This document shows positions 1 to 8,458 of a stretch of DNA of 64,000 nt, piece by piece. Numbering within the stretch: the stretch's first letter is position 1; every line of letters starts with the position of its first letter. The notes under the pieces are model-generated. The model did not search any database, was not told the origin of the DNA, and saw only the letters and a list, made by a program, of their open reading frames with translations. Both the position numbers and the translations under genes were made by a program. The stretch spans positions 1 to 64,000 of the forward strand of contig CACWZP010000016.1 in NCBI GenBank assembly GCA_902765395.1, read 5' to 3'. The DNA comes from an uncultured Eubacteriales bacterium (lineage in GTDB: Bacteria > Bacillota > Clostridia > Christensenellales > Aristaeellaceae).

Positions 1-289
1 GGCCCGGCCCGGGGCCGTTCCGCCCGCCCGCCGGGGTGTGCCCGCCGGGGCCGGGGCCGCCGCCGGGGCCGGGGCCGCCCGCCCGGGGTGTGCCCACCGC
101 CCGCCCGCCCGGGGCACACTTTGCTCTGCGAAAGTGCGTCGTTTTCGATAAGGCGGCGCGTCGTTTTCGATACGGGAGGGGGGATCAGCATCTCTGGGTG
201 TGCCCGCCGGAGACCGCGCCCCCCTCTCGCGTGAAATTCCGACAAATTCGGGGGTGGGGGTATCAGCCCAGATCAGCCAAAATGGGCAT
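1..289. other. GC-saturated non-coding leader before the phage late operon
   Basis: The first 120 bases are almost entirely G and C, built from short runs such as GGGGCCGGGGCC and CCGCCCG, with the word GGGGTGTGCCC occurring at about 34-44 and 84-94 and a related GGGTGTGCCCGCC near 197-209. No ORF here has a ribosome binding site or a recognisable product; the open frame from 36 is low-complexity. Lying just upstream of the terminase cluster it could be a packaging or transcription control region, or partly an assembly artefact of low-complexity DNA. Confidence 0.45.
136..172. repeat. Two 15-bp direct repeats, possible operator upstream of late genes
   Basis: GCGTCGTTTTCGATA occurs at 136-150 and again at 158-172, so the repeats are 22 bp centre to centre, two helical turns. 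Identical half-sites on one DNA face are typical of an activator or repressor site. Their place ahead of the late phage genes suggests late-gene control, but no promoter boxes can be read convincingly nearby, so the role is inference. Confidence 0.4.
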
Positions 290-315
290 AAAAAAAAGCC
301 GCCCTGATGGGCGGC
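290..315 (-). terminator. Rho-independent terminator reading leftwards
   Basis: A 7-bp stem GCCGCCC/GGGCGGC with loop TGAT is preceded on the + strand by a run of A, which is a U-run when read on the minus strand. It would stop transcription entering from the right. The same hairpin lies directly before the ribosome binding site of the methyltransferase gene. Confidence 0.6.
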
Positions 316-327
316 AAAGGAGGAGCC

Positions 328-1578
328 ATGAATACGAATCTGAACATGCAGCGGATGCCGATTGACCGGCTGAAGCCCGCGAAGTACAACCCCAGGAAAG
401 ACCTGAAGCCCGGCGATCCGGCATACGAGAAGATCAAGCGCAGCCTGCATGACTTCGGGTATGTCGATCCCATCGTATGGAACGAGGTCACCGGCAACAT
501 CGTCGGCGGGCATCAGCGCTACAAAGTGCTGAAGGCGGAGGGCGCGACGGAAGTGGACTGCGTCGTGGTGCACATCGAGAACCCGCAGGATGAAAAGGCG
601 CTGAACATCGCGCTCAACAAAGCCACCGGCGACTGGGAGCCCACGGCCCTGGCAGACCTTCTGCAGGATCTGCAGCTGTCCGGCTATGACCTGGGCGCGA
701 CCGGCTTTGACGCTGCCGAGGTGGACGACCTGTTTTCAAAGGTGCATGACAAGGATGTGCATGACGACGACTGCGACATCGACCCGGATGAGGTGCAGCC
801 TTATGTGCAGCCCGGCGACGTCTGGACGCTGGGCAGGCACCGCATGATGTGCGGGGACAGCACCGACGAGGATGCCGTCGATGTGCTCATGGACGGTGTG
901 AAGGCCAACCTGGTCGTGACCGATCCCCCGTACAATGTGGCGTATAAGTCGGCTGACGGTAAGAAGATCCAGAACGACAGCATGGCGGACGAGCAGTTCT
1001 TCAACTTCCTGCTGGCCGCGTTCAGGAACATGGCTGCGCACATGGCGGAGGGTGGCAGCGCCTACATCTTCCACGCGGACACGGAGGGGCTCAACTTCCG
1101 CCGGGCCTTCAAAGAGGCCGGCTTCCACATCAGTGGAGTGTGCATCTGGGTGAAGAACAGCCTAGTGCTGGGGCGCTCTCCCTACCAGTGGCAGCATGAA
1201 CCCGTGCTGTTCGGCTGGCTCCCCAACGGGAAGCACAAATGGTTCTCCGACCGGAAGCAGAGCACCATCTGGAACTTCGACAAGCCCAAGCGGAGCGCGG
1301 ATCATCCGACGATGAAGCCCATCCCGCTGCTGGCCTACCCCATCAAGAACAGCAGCGCCCCGAACGCCGTCGTCATGGATCTGTTCGGTGGCAGCGGCAG
1401 CACGCTCATGGCCTGTGAACAGACCGACCGCATCTGCCGGACGATGGAGCTCGACCCGAAGTACGCCACGGTTATCGTGGAGCGTTTCCACATGGAATAC
1501 CCGGAGCAGGAGATCACAGTGCTGCGGGACGGACAGGCGCTGAGCTATGGAGAGGTGGCTGGTGAACATGACGGCTGA
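328..1578 (+). CDS. ParB-domain DNA methyltransferase (beta-class N6-adenine/N4-cytosine)
   Basis: Fusion of an N-terminal ParB/sulfiredoxin-like domain (residues about 1-95, with GGHQRYKVLK) and a C-terminal amino-methyltransferase. The catalytic motif DPPY is at about residue 199 and the SAM-binding motif FGGSGST at about 353; that order marks the beta class. Such enzymes are common next to phage terminases and methylate phage or host DNA, perhaps protecting it from restriction. The start at 328 is chosen because AAAGGAGG ends 5 bases upstream; an ATG at 307 in the same frame lacks a site. The stop overlaps the next small ORF, so the genes are probably translationally coupled. The target sequence cannot be predicted. 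Confidence 0.9.
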   Translation: MNTNLNMQRMPIDRLKPAKYNPRKDLKPGDPAYEKIKRSLHDFGYVDPIVWNEVTGNIVGGHQRYKVLKAEGATEVDCVVVHIENPQDEKALNIALNKATGDWEPTALADLLQDLQLSGYDLGATGFDAAEVDDLFSKVHDKDVHDDDCDIDPDEVQPYVQPGDVWTLGRHRMMCGDSTDEDAVDVLMDGVKANLVVTDPPYNVAYKSADGKKIQNDSMADEQFFNFLLAAFRNMAAHMAEGGSAYIFHADTEGLNFRRAFKEAGFHISGVCIWVKNSLVLGRSPYQWQHEPVLFGWLPNGKHKWFSDRKQSTIWNFDKPKRSADHPTMKPIPLLAYPIKNSSAPNAVVMDLFGGSGSTLMACEQTDRICRTMELDPKYATVIVERFHMEYPEQEITVLRDGQALSYGEVAGEHDG

Positions 1579-1705
1579 ACAGAAGATTATGTGCGCCGTA
1601 GTTGAGGTGGATATGTTCCTTGTGGATTGCTGGAAATGGATGCTGGTGATTCTGGTGATGACGGGAATCACCATTCTGGTGATTATCAATATAAGATGGA
1701 AATAA
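1568..1705 (+). CDS. Small single-pass membrane protein, 45 aa
   Basis: A 45-codon ORF starts inside the 3' end of the methyltransferase gene (11-bp overlap) and stops before the small terminase gene. It has a short polar N-terminus followed by one strongly hydrophobic stretch (about residues 24-42, core MLVILVMTGITILVIINI) and a basic end (RWK), the look of a one-pass membrane peptide. No family is recognised. Overlap-coupled translation and a clean hydrophobic segment argue that it is real; it is too short for statistical support. A role in lysis timing or superinfection exclusion is possible but unproven. Confidence 0.5.
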   Translation: MTAEQKIMCAVVEVDMFLVDCWKWMLVILVMTGITILVIINIRWK

Positions 1706-1738
1706 AGGCCATCGAAATAAGAATGAAGGTGATGAAAG

Positions 1739-2233
1739 ATGGCGACCAGAGGAAGAAAGCCCCTGCCCACGGCGCTGAAGGCGCTGGAGGGTGACCGGGG
1801 CAAAGGCCGCAGGCCGCTGAACAAAGACGAGCCCGTGCCGCCCCAGGAGAATGTGAAGTGCCCCTCCTGGCTGATGCCGGAGGCGAAGAAGGAGTGGAAG
1901 CGCCTGGCGTCCTCCCTGATCGCGATGGGCATCCTGACGGAGCACGACCTGGAGGCGTTCGCCGGTTACTGCCAGGCATACGCACGGTGGCGTGAAGCGG
2001 AGGAATTCCTGTCGCAGCACGGCACCATCTTCAAGACGCCCAGCGGCTATGTACAGCAGGTGCCGCAGGTCAGCATCGCCATGCAGAACCTGAAGATCAT
2101 GCAGTCGTTCTGCTCGGAGTTCGGCCTGACGCCCTCCAGCCGGGCAAGGCTCTACGCCAACACCGGCGAAAAGGCGACCGACGACGACCCGATGGAGGAT
2201 GTGTTCAGAGGGGGCTGGCAGGATGTTCAGTGA
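1739..2233 (+). CDS. terS: Phage terminase small subunit, P27 family
   Basis: 164 residues with the P27-type opening (RGRKPLPTALKALEG, then a PxxP segment and CPSWL) and helical body typical of small terminase subunits. It recognises the packaging site and recruits the large subunit to phage concatemers. The ATG is preceded by AAGGTGATGAAAG. The last 11 bases overlap the start of the large-subunit gene, the usual coupled arrangement that sets subunit ratio. Confidence 0.92.
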   Translation: MATRGRKPLPTALKALEGDRGKGRRPLNKDEPVPPQENVKCPSWLMPEAKKEWKRLASSLIAMGILTEHDLEAFAGYCQAYARWREAEEFLSQHGTIFKTPSGYVQQVPQVSIAMQNLKIMQSFCSEFGLTPSSRARLYANTGEKATDDDPMEDVFRGGWQDVQ

Positions 2234-3773
2234 AGCGAAGGCTCGAAGGGTGACGCGGTTCATTGAGTGCCTGAAGCACACCAAGGGCGAGTTCCACGGG
2301 AAGCCCTTCAAGCTGCTGCCCTGGCAGGAGACCATCATCCGGGACGTGTTCGGCACGGTACGGGACGACGACCCCACCATGCGCCAGTACAACACGGCGT
2401 ACATCGAAATACCCAAGAAGAACGGCAAGAGCGAGCTCGGCGCGGCTATCGCGCTGAACATGCTCTGCAATGACGACGAGTGGCGGGCGGAGGTCTACTC
2501 CTGCGCCAGCGACCGCCAGCAGGCAGCGATTGTGTTCGATGTCGCCGTAGACATGGTGAAGCAGTCCCCGGCGCTCAGCAGGCGAATCAAGATCATACCC
2601 TCCACCAAGCGCATGGTATTCCAGCCAACCGGCAGCATCTACCAGGTGCTGTCCTCGGAGGTTGCGACCAAGCACGGCCTGAACGTCAGTGCCTGCATCT
2701 TCGACGAGCTGCACACCCAGCCGACCCGTGCCCTGTACGACGTCATGACCCAGGGCTCCGGCGACGCTCGAAAGCAACCGCTGTGGTTCCTGCTGACGAC
2801 AGCGGGCACAGACAGGAACAGCATCTGCTGGGAAGTCCACCAGAAGGCGCTCGACATCATCGAGGGCAGGAAAGACGATCCCCGGTTCTATCCGGTGCTG
2901 TTCGGCCTGCCGGACGACGCGGACTGGACGGATGAACAGAACTGGTACAAAGCCAACCCGTCGCTCGACAAGACCATCTCCATCGACAAGGTGCGCGACG
3001 CTTTCCGCAAAGCCCAGGAGACGCCCGCCGACGAGAATATGTTCCGTCAGCTGCGCCTGAACCAGTGGGTCAAGCAGTCTGTCCGCTGGATGCCGATGGA
3101 CAAGTGGGATGAATGCGCCGGTGTCGTTGACAAGTACGAGCTTCTGGGCCGCGCCTGCTATGCCGGGCTCGACCTTTCCAGCACCAGCGACCTGACAGCC
3201 ATGGTGCTTGTGTTCCCGCCCAGGGACGAGGACGAGCAATACATCGTGCTGCCGTTCTTCTGGCTCCCGGAGGATACGCTGCAGCTGCGCGTCCGGCGCG
3301 ACCATGTCATGTATGACAAATGGGAAAAGCAGGGGTTCATCATGACGACGGAGGGCAACGTCGTTCACTACGGCTTCATCGAGCAGTTCATCCTGAAGCT
3401 GGGCGAGAAGTTCAACATCCGGGAAATAGCCTACGACCGATGGAACGCCACGATGATGGTGCAGACTCTGGAGGACGACGGCTTCACGATGGTGCCCTTC
3501 GGACAGGGCTTCCGGGACATGTCCCCGCCCACGAAGGAGCTCATGCGCATCGTACTGGAGCGAAAGCTCAACCACGGCGGGCACCCTGTACTCCGGTGGA
3601 ACATGGACAACGCCTTCGTGCGCACCGACCCGGCTGGCAACCTGAAGATAGACAAAGAGAAATCCACGGAGAAGGTGGACGGCGCGGTGGCACTGGTCAT
3701 GGCGCTGGACAGGGCCATGAAGAACCAGAACGGCAGCTCCGTTTACGATGATCGCGGGCTCCTGATACTGTGA
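2223..3773 (+). CDS. terL: Phage terminase large subunit (Terminase_1 type)
   Basis: 516-residue packaging ATPase-nuclease. Walker A variant PKKNGKSE at about residues 64-71, Walker B/DEAD-like FDELH at about 160-164, coupling motif TTAGT at about 197, and an RNase H-like nuclease domain starting at GLDLSSTSDLTA (about 314) with a first metal Asp. It drives DNA into the prohead and cuts it. An upstream in-frame codon at 2199 exists, but ATG 2223 is preferred because it sits within the small-subunit stop overlap after GAGGGGGC. Length is normal for the family. Confidence 0.93.
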   Translation: MFSEAKARRVTRFIECLKHTKGEFHGKPFKLLPWQETIIRDVFGTVRDDDPTMRQYNTAYIEIPKKNGKSELGAAIALNMLCNDDEWRAEVYSCASDRQQAAIVFDVAVDMVKQSPALSRRIKIIPSTKRMVFQPTGSIYQVLSSEVATKHGLNVSACIFDELHTQPTRALYDVMTQGSGDARKQPLWFLLTTAGTDRNSICWEVHQKALDIIEGRKDDPRFYPVLFGLPDDADWTDEQNWYKANPSLDKTISIDKVRDAFRKAQETPADENMFRQLRLNQWVKQSVRWMPMDKWDECAGVVDKYELLGRACYAGLDLSSTSDLTAMVLVFPPRDEDEQYIVLPFFWLPEDTLQLRVRRDHVMYDKWEKQGFIMTTEGNVVHYGFIEQFILKLGEKFNIREIAYDRWNATMMVQTLEDDGFTMVPFGQGFRDMSPPTKELMRIVLERKLNHGGHPVLRWNMDNAFVRTDPAGNLKIDKEKSTEKVDGAVALVMALDRAMKNQNGSSVYDDRGLLIL

Positions 3774-3783
3774 GGTGAACGTA

Positions 3784-4125
3784 ATGCCCCAAAAACCAAG
3801 AAGGCCCTGTCGATATCCCGGCTGTGCCGGGTTCTGCGAACAGGGGCAAGTCTACTGCAAAGAGCACATCTCTGAAAGCGGCGACCGGCTGCGCGGCGGA
3901 GCTGCCTTCCGGGGCTATGACCGAAAATGGCGCGAGGCGCGGGCTGCTTATCTGCGGCGGCATCCTCTGTGCGTCTCCTGTCAGGCTGACGGGAAGCTGA
4001 TGCCCGCCACGGTGGTGGATCATGTAATTCCACATCGTGGCAACATGAAGCTGTTCTGGGATGTGAATAACTGGCAGGCACTCTGTAAGGAGTGCCATGA
4101 CCGTAAAACAGGGAATGGCCTGTGA
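3784..4125 (+). CDS. Phage HNH endonuclease
   Basis: 113 residues with an N-terminal Cys/His cluster (CRYPGC...C...CKEH), then CVSC, VVDHVIPHRGN, and CKECHD, the zinc-bound beta-beta-alpha HNH fold with DH and N as core residues. HNH proteins encoded beside terminase (HK97 gp74 type) help the terminase cleave DNA during packaging. Start ATG 3784 follows GAGGTGAA by 6 bases; a GTG at 3775 is in frame but overlaps the site. It lies between terL and portal rather than ahead of terS, which is less usual. Confidence 0.88.
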   Translation: MPQKPRRPCRYPGCAGFCEQGQVYCKEHISESGDRLRGGAAFRGYDRKWREARAAYLRRHPLCVSCQADGKLMPATVVDHVIPHRGNMKLFWDVNNWQALCKECHDRKTGNGL

Positions 4126-4165
4126 TGGCTATACTACACAATTGTATGGAAAGGAAAGAGCGAAC

Positions 4166-5425
4166 ATGAGAAATCCCTTTTCCGGTCTCTTCCGCGCACG
4201 TGATAAGCCCAGAGACGCCGTCTCGGGCGCTCCGTCGTTCTTCTTTGGCAGCAGTGGTGCCGGAAAGTCCGTCACGGTCCAGACGGCGATCCAGCTGTCC
4301 ACCGTCTACGCCTGCGTGCGCGTCATCTCCGAGACCATCGCCAGCCTGCCGTTGGGCGTATACCAGGTGGTGGACGAGGGCACGAAGAAGGCGACGGACC
4401 ATCCGCTGTACCGGCTACTTCACGATGAGCCCAACAGCGAAATGACCTCTTTCGTGCTGCGGGAGGTCATGCTGGCGCACCTGTTGCTCTATGGGAACAG
4501 CTACTGCCAGATCATCCGGACGGGGCGGAACCGGATTACCGGCCTCTACCCCTTGCTCCCGGACAAGATGAACGTGGATCGGGACAAGAACGGCGTGCTG
4601 ACATATGTGTACACCACCACCTCCGGTGAGGCAGTGACGCTGGCACCCGAGGATGTGCTGCACATTCCCGGTCTGGGCTTCGACGGCATCATGGGCTACA
4701 GTCCCATCGCCATTGAGCGCAATGCCATCGGCCTGGGCATCGCAGCCGAGGAATACGGCGGGAAGTTCTTCTCCAATGGAGCCCGGCCCTCGGGCATCCT
4801 GACGCACCCGAACACCGTGAAGAATCCCAAGGCGCTCCGGGAAAGCTGGAACGCGGCCTATGGCGGTTCCTCCAATGCCGGTCGGGTCTGCGTGCTGGAG
4901 GAAGGTATGCGCTTTGAGTCCATCGCCATGCCGAACAACGAAGCGCAGTTCCTGGAGACGCGGAAGTTTCAGGTGGATGAAATCTGCCGCATTTTCCGTG
5001 TGCCGCCGCACCTGGTGGGCAACCTTGAGCACGCCACGTTCTCCAACATCGAGCACCAATCCATCGACTTCGCCGTCCACACCATCCGTCCCTGGCTGGT
5101 GCGCATTGAACAGAGCATGAACCGCGCTCTTTTCACAGATCGTGAGAAGGGCGTTTATTATGTCCAGTTCAATATCGACGGCCTGATGCGCGGCGACTAC
5201 AAGAGCAGGATGGAGGGCTACGCCATCGCACGCCAGAACGGGTGGATGAGCGCCAACGACATCCGCGCCTTGGAAAACCAGAACCCCATCCCCGCAGAGG
5301 ATGGAGGCGATGCCCTGCTCGTGAACGGGAACATGATTCCCATCACCAGCGCCATGCAGGCGCGGGCGGAGGACGCCACGGGCAGCACAAACACAACCCG
5401 TACCGACAACCGAAAAGGAGGTTAA
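4166..5425 (+). CDS. Phage portal protein, HK97 family
   Basis: 419 residues, with the family's opening (STVYACVRVISETIASLPLGVY), the central LLPDKM and PEDVLHIPGLGFDGIMGYSPI segments, and the FRVPPHLVG helix. It forms the dodecameric ring at one capsid vertex through which DNA passes. ATG 4166 is chosen over the upstream 4097 codon because GGAAAGGAAAG precedes it and the protein homology starts here. The C-terminal 20 residues are polar and Thr/Asn-rich. It is followed after 4 bases by the maturation protease gene. Confidence 0.93.
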   Translation: MRNPFSGLFRARDKPRDAVSGAPSFFFGSSGAGKSVTVQTAIQLSTVYACVRVISETIASLPLGVYQVVDEGTKKATDHPLYRLLHDEPNSEMTSFVLREVMLAHLLLYGNSYCQIIRTGRNRITGLYPLLPDKMNVDRDKNGVLTYVYTTTSGEAVTLAPEDVLHIPGLGFDGIMGYSPIAIERNAIGLGIAAEEYGGKFFSNGARPSGILTHPNTVKNPKALRESWNAAYGGSSNAGRVCVLEEGMRFESIAMPNNEAQFLETRKFQVDEICRIFRVPPHLVGNLEHATFSNIEHQSIDFAVHTIRPWLVRIEQSMNRALFTDREKGVYYVQFNIDGLMRGDYKSRMEGYAIARQNGWMSANDIRALENQNPIPAEDGGDALLVNGNMIPITSAMQARAEDATGSTNTTRTDNRKGG

Positions 5426-5429
5426 GCCT

Positions 5430-6206
5430 ATGCGCCACTTCTGGAACTGGGTCAAGAACGCGGACGAGACCCGCACCCTGTTCCTGGAGGGCGTCATCGC
5501 TGAGGAGAGCTGGTTCTCCGACGAAGTGACGCCCGCCATGTTCAAGGAGGAGCTCTTCGCGGGCAGCGGCCCGATCCTCCTGCACATCAATTCGCCCGGC
5601 GGCGACTGCATTGCGGCCAGTCAGATCTACACGATGCTCATGGACTATCCCCACGACATCACCGTTCAGATCGACGGCATGGCGGCGTCTGCGGCCAGCG
5701 TCATCGCCATGGCGGGCACGAAGGTGTGCATGAGCCCCACCAGCATGATGATGATCCACAATCCCTTCACCTGCGCCATGGGTGACAGCGACGAGATGCG
5801 CAAGGCCATCCAGCTGTTGGACGAGGTGAAGGAGAGCATCATCAACGCCTATGAGATCAAGACTGGTCTCAGCCGGACGAAGCTGTCGCACCTCATGGAC
5901 AGTGAGACCTGGATGAACGCCCTGAAGGCGAAGGAGCTGGGCTTCTGCGACGAGGTGCTCTACACCGGTACCGGCGGCGGCAAACCCGACGATGTGTCGG
6001 GCTTTTCTTTTGCCCGCAGGACGGCGGACGCCTGCCTGATGAACCGGGTGATCGCAGCGATGCCCACGTCTGTGCCGATTGCGGTGGAACCCGAACCCGC
6101 CCCGGTCGAGCCTGAGCCTGAACCCACTGTCCCCAAGCCCGAGCCCGAACCCGACAACCGGGTAAAAGCGACGGACCTCGAAAAGCGTCTGGCACTTTTG
6201 AAATGA
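5430..6206 (+). CDS. ClpP-like prohead maturation protease (S14)
   Basis: 258 residues. The oxyanion and nucleophile region reads NSPGGD (residues about 52-57) and DGMAASAAS, giving Ser87, with the His of MMIHNP at 110, the serine-histidine pair of ClpP-type proteases. It cleaves the scaffold or capsid N-terminal domain during head maturation. The C-terminal 50 residues are a PEPEP-rich linker ending in a charged tail (EKRLALLK), probably a scaffold-like extension. The gene lies between portal and capsid as in HK97-type phages. Confidence 0.9.
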   Translation: MRHFWNWVKNADETRTLFLEGVIAEESWFSDEVTPAMFKEELFAGSGPILLHINSPGGDCIAASQIYTMLMDYPHDITVQIDGMAASAASVIAMAGTKVCMSPTSMMMIHNPFTCAMGDSDEMRKAIQLLDEVKESIINAYEIKTGLSRTKLSHLMDSETWMNALKAKELGFCDEVLYTGTGGGKPDDVSGFSFARRTADACLMNRVIAAMPTSVPIAVEPEPAPVEPEPEPTVPKPEPEPDNRVKATDLEKRLALLK

Positions 6207-6225
6207 TGAAATGGAGGATTTCGCT

Positions 6226-7422
6226 ATGAATAAGATTCTCGCACTGCGCGAAAAGCGCGCCAACCTGTGGAATGAAACAAAGGCTTTCCTGGACAGCCAT
6301 CGCGGCGAGGACGGCATGATCTCCGCCGAGGACAACGCCACCTACGAGAAGATGGAGGCGGATGTGGTCGCCCTGGGCAAGGAGATCGAGCGCCTGGAGC
6401 GCCAGGCGGCGATTGACCGTGAACTGGACCAGCCCACCGCTTCCCCGCTGGTCTCCCGTCCCACCGCCCCGACCGACCGGAAGCAGGGCCGCGCCTCTGA
6501 CGAGTACCGCAATGCCTTCTGGGGCATGATCCGCAACCGCACCGCTGCACCCAGCGTGATGAACGCGCTGCAGATCGGCACCGATACCGAGGGCGGCTTC
6601 CTGGTGCCTGACGAGTACGAGCGCACCCTGGTGCAAGCCCTGGAGGAAGAGAATGTGCTCCGCTCCCTGTGCACCATCATCCAGACCAGCTCCGGCGACC
6701 GGAAGATCCCCGTCGTGGCGTCCCACGGCACCGCCTCCTGGGTGGATGAGGAAGGCGCGATCCCCGAGAGCGACGAGGTCTTCGGCCAGATCACCATCGG
6801 CGCTCACAAGGTCGCCACGATGATCAAGGTGTCCGACGAGCTGCTCCAGGACTCCGTGTTCAACATCGAGAGCTACATCGCCGCCGAGTTCGCCCGCCGC
6901 ATCGGTGCCGCCGAGGAAGATGCGTTCATCAACGGCGACGGTACCGGCAAGCCCACCGGCCTGCTCCATGCCACCAACGGCGCTGGCACCGGCGTGACCA
7001 CCACCGGAAACACCATCGCCGCCGATGAGATCATTGACCTGGTGCATTCTATTAAGAGCGTGTACCGCAAGAAGGCCACCTTCCTGATGAACGACAGCAC
7101 CATCAAGGCCATCCGGAAGCTCAAGAGCATCGAAGGCCAGTACCTGTGGCAGCCCGGCCTGAAGGAAGGCCAGCCCGACATGCTGCTGAACTACCGCATC
7201 GTCACCTCTCCCTACATGCCGGAGGTGGCTGCGGGCAATAAGGCCATCCTGTTCGGCGACTTCAAGTCCTACTGGATCGCTGACCGTCAGGGCCGTTCTT
7301 TCCAGCGCCTGAACGAGCTGTTCGCCGTCACCGGTCAGGTCGGCTTCCGCGCCACTCAGCGTGTGGATGGCCGACTGGTGCTGCCCGAGGCCATGAAGTG
7401 CCTGGCTGTCAAGGGCGCTTGA
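6226..7422 (+). CDS. Major capsid protein, HK97 fold
   Basis: 398 residues. Residues 1-60 are a charged predicted coiled coil (ILALREKRANLWNETKAF...) matching the delta/scaffold domain cut by the upstream protease; the body has the HK97 signatures GGFLVPDEYERTLVQALEEENVLR, a SWVDEEGAIPESDEVF segment in the E-loop area, and VFNIESYIAAEFARRIGAAEEDAFINGDGTGKPTGLL. ATG 6226 is preferred to 6211 because GGAGG lies within the latter's codons at the right distance. Codon use is strongly biased, as expected for the most expressed virion gene. Confidence 0.94.
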   Translation: MNKILALREKRANLWNETKAFLDSHRGEDGMISAEDNATYEKMEADVVALGKEIERLERQAAIDRELDQPTASPLVSRPTAPTDRKQGRASDEYRNAFWGMIRNRTAAPSVMNALQIGTDTEGGFLVPDEYERTLVQALEEENVLRSLCTIIQTSSGDRKIPVVASHGTASWVDEEGAIPESDEVFGQITIGAHKVATMIKVSDELLQDSVFNIESYIAAEFARRIGAAEEDAFINGDGTGKPTGLLHATNGAGTGVTTTGNTIAADEIIDLVHSIKSVYRKKATFLMNDSTIKAIRKLKSIEGQYLWQPGLKEGQPDMLLNYRIVTSPYMPEVAAGNKAILFGDFKSYWIADRQGRSFQRLNELFAVTGQVGFRATQRVDGRLVLPEAMKCLAVKGA

Positions 7423-7434
7423 TCGTTCTCCTGT

Positions 7435-7462
7435 GGGAGCTGCCAGCTTGATGGCGGCTCCC
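7435..7462 (+). other. Stable hairpin after the capsid gene, no U-run
   Basis: An 11-bp stem (GGGAGCTGCCA paired with TGGCGGCTCCC, one G-T pair) with a 6-base loop begins 12 bases after the capsid stop. Lacking a T-run it is more likely to stabilise the upstream mRNA end or to attenuate transcription than to terminate fully. A similar hairpin follows the major tail gene. Confidence 0.55.
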
Positions 7463-7484
7463 GCTTCCATTGGAGGTGTAATTT

Positions 7485-7772
7485 ATGTCTGATGCTCACA
7501 ATACCAGGAATTATTTCGCCCACGGCGGCAGCGAGCTCGTCATCGGCGGGCGGCTGACCTTCCTGCCCGGCGCAAGCGTGGAAGGCGCGGACGGCTTGTT
7601 CGACCTGCCCGACGCGCCCATAGGCGTCGGTGTGGCGCAGCTTCCCGCGCTGCCTGACAGCGAGGCGTCCACCGTGACCGCGTTGCGCCAGGATTACAAC
7701 AATCTGCTGGCGGCGCTGCGCACTGCCGGTCTCATGGCTTCCGCGCCTGCGGACGGGGGCGGTGATGGATAA
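7485..7772 (+). CDS. Putative head fibre/decoration protein
   Basis: 95 residues: a short N-terminal region, then ELVIGGRLTFLPGASVEGADGL, then a low-complexity middle and a helical end (STVTALRQDYNNLLAALRTAGLM). The IGGRLTFLPGASVEG pattern is like the short head fibre proteins found next to capsid genes in clostridial phages; this is recalled by resemblance, not tested. Placed immediately after the capsid gene with GGAGGTG upstream, and overlapping the connector gene start by one base. Confidence 0.55.
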   Translation: MSDAHNTRNYFAHGGSELVIGGRLTFLPGASVEGADGLFDLPDAPIGVGVAQLPALPDSEASTVTALRQDYNNLLAALRTAGLMASAPADGGGDG

Positions 7773-8083
7773 TGATCGTCACCGTCGATGAGGTGAAAAC
7801 CCATCTGCGCATCCAGCACGATGAGGAGGACGACTATATCGCCGGTCTGATCGCCCAGGCGCAGACAGCTGCGGAGGACTACTGCCGGGTGCAGTTTGAG
7901 CCGGAACCCGACGAGGATGGTCATGTACCCGACGTACCGGAACCCGTTCGCCTCGCCGTCATCCTCATGACCAGCTTCTACTACGAGAACCGGGATATTC
8001 CCGACATGACCACCTACAAGGCCACGCGCATGGCCTTTGACAGCCTGCTGTACCCATACCGCGACCCTGAAAAGATGTTCTGA
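7772..8083 (+). CDS. Head-tail connector protein (gp6-like)
   Basis: 103 residues opening MIVTVDEVKTHLRIQHDEEDDYIAGLIAQAQTAAEDYC, the signature of the HK97 gp6/SPP1 gp15-like adaptor that docks under the portal. The helical N-terminus followed by PEPVRLAVILMTSFYYENRD fits the family length and layout. Its start overlaps the preceding stop (TAATGA), showing coupling. Confidence 0.88.
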   Translation: MIVTVDEVKTHLRIQHDEEDDYIAGLIAQAQTAAEDYCRVQFEPEPDEDGHVPDVPEPVRLAVILMTSFYYENRDIPDMTTYKATRMAFDSLLYPYRDPEKMF

Positions 8084-8098
8084 CGGAGGTGATGCGCC

Positions 8099-8458
8099 TT
8101 GCGGGGATACAAGAACTTTGAAGGCAATCCGCATCCTGGGGATCTGAAGCACATGATTGAGATCGGCTACACCGTCAACGAGGTAAACGCCAACGGCTAC
8201 CCGGAGCCCAGGGACGTGGTGCTCTGCCGGGTGTGGGCATCCGCCACGGACGCCGGTAACCAGCATTACCGCTCTGCCGATGTCATGAACACCGAGGCGG
8301 TGGTGAACTTCACGATCCGGTGGCGTTCCGATGTGAAGCCCGGCATGTGGGTGCGGTTCGAGGACGAGAAGTGGGACATCTCCACGCTGGGCGTGTACGG
8401 TTTTTCCCACAATTACCTCGGCCTGAAGGCCAGCATCGCAAAGGGCGTGAGCGGATGA
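8099..8458 (+). CDS. Phage head closure protein (SPP1 gp16-like), TTG start
   Basis: 119 residues, beta-rich, with GDLKHMIEI near the start and WRSDVKPGMWVRFEDEKWDI in the second half, as in the head-completion protein family that plugs the connector after packaging. The start is taken as TTG 8099: the consensus GGAGGTGA at 8085-8092 ends 6-7 bases upstream, whereas the ATG at 8092 lies inside that site and is out of frame. The C-terminus overlaps the next gene by ATGA. Confidence 0.8.
   Translation: MRGYKNFEGNPHPGDLKHMIEIGYTVNEVNANGYPEPRDVVLCRVWASATDAGNQHYRSADVMNTEAVVNFTIRWRSDVKPGMWVRFEDEKWDISTLGVYGFSHNYLGLKASIAKGVSG

Noticed and set aside
36-365. 109-codon open frame in the GC-rich leader
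   Set aside because: Low-complexity Pro/Gly/Arg product, no ribosome site, overlaps the real methyltransferase start.
2205-3584. 459-codon open frame antisense to the large terminase
   Set aside because: It mirrors a well-recognised gene; high-GC third positions make long antisense frames. Product is His/Val/Leu-rich with no family pattern.
8092-8121. ATG 8092 as start of the head closure gene
   Set aside because: It is out of frame with the conserved protein, stops after nine codons and lies inside the ribosome site; TTG 8099 fits.
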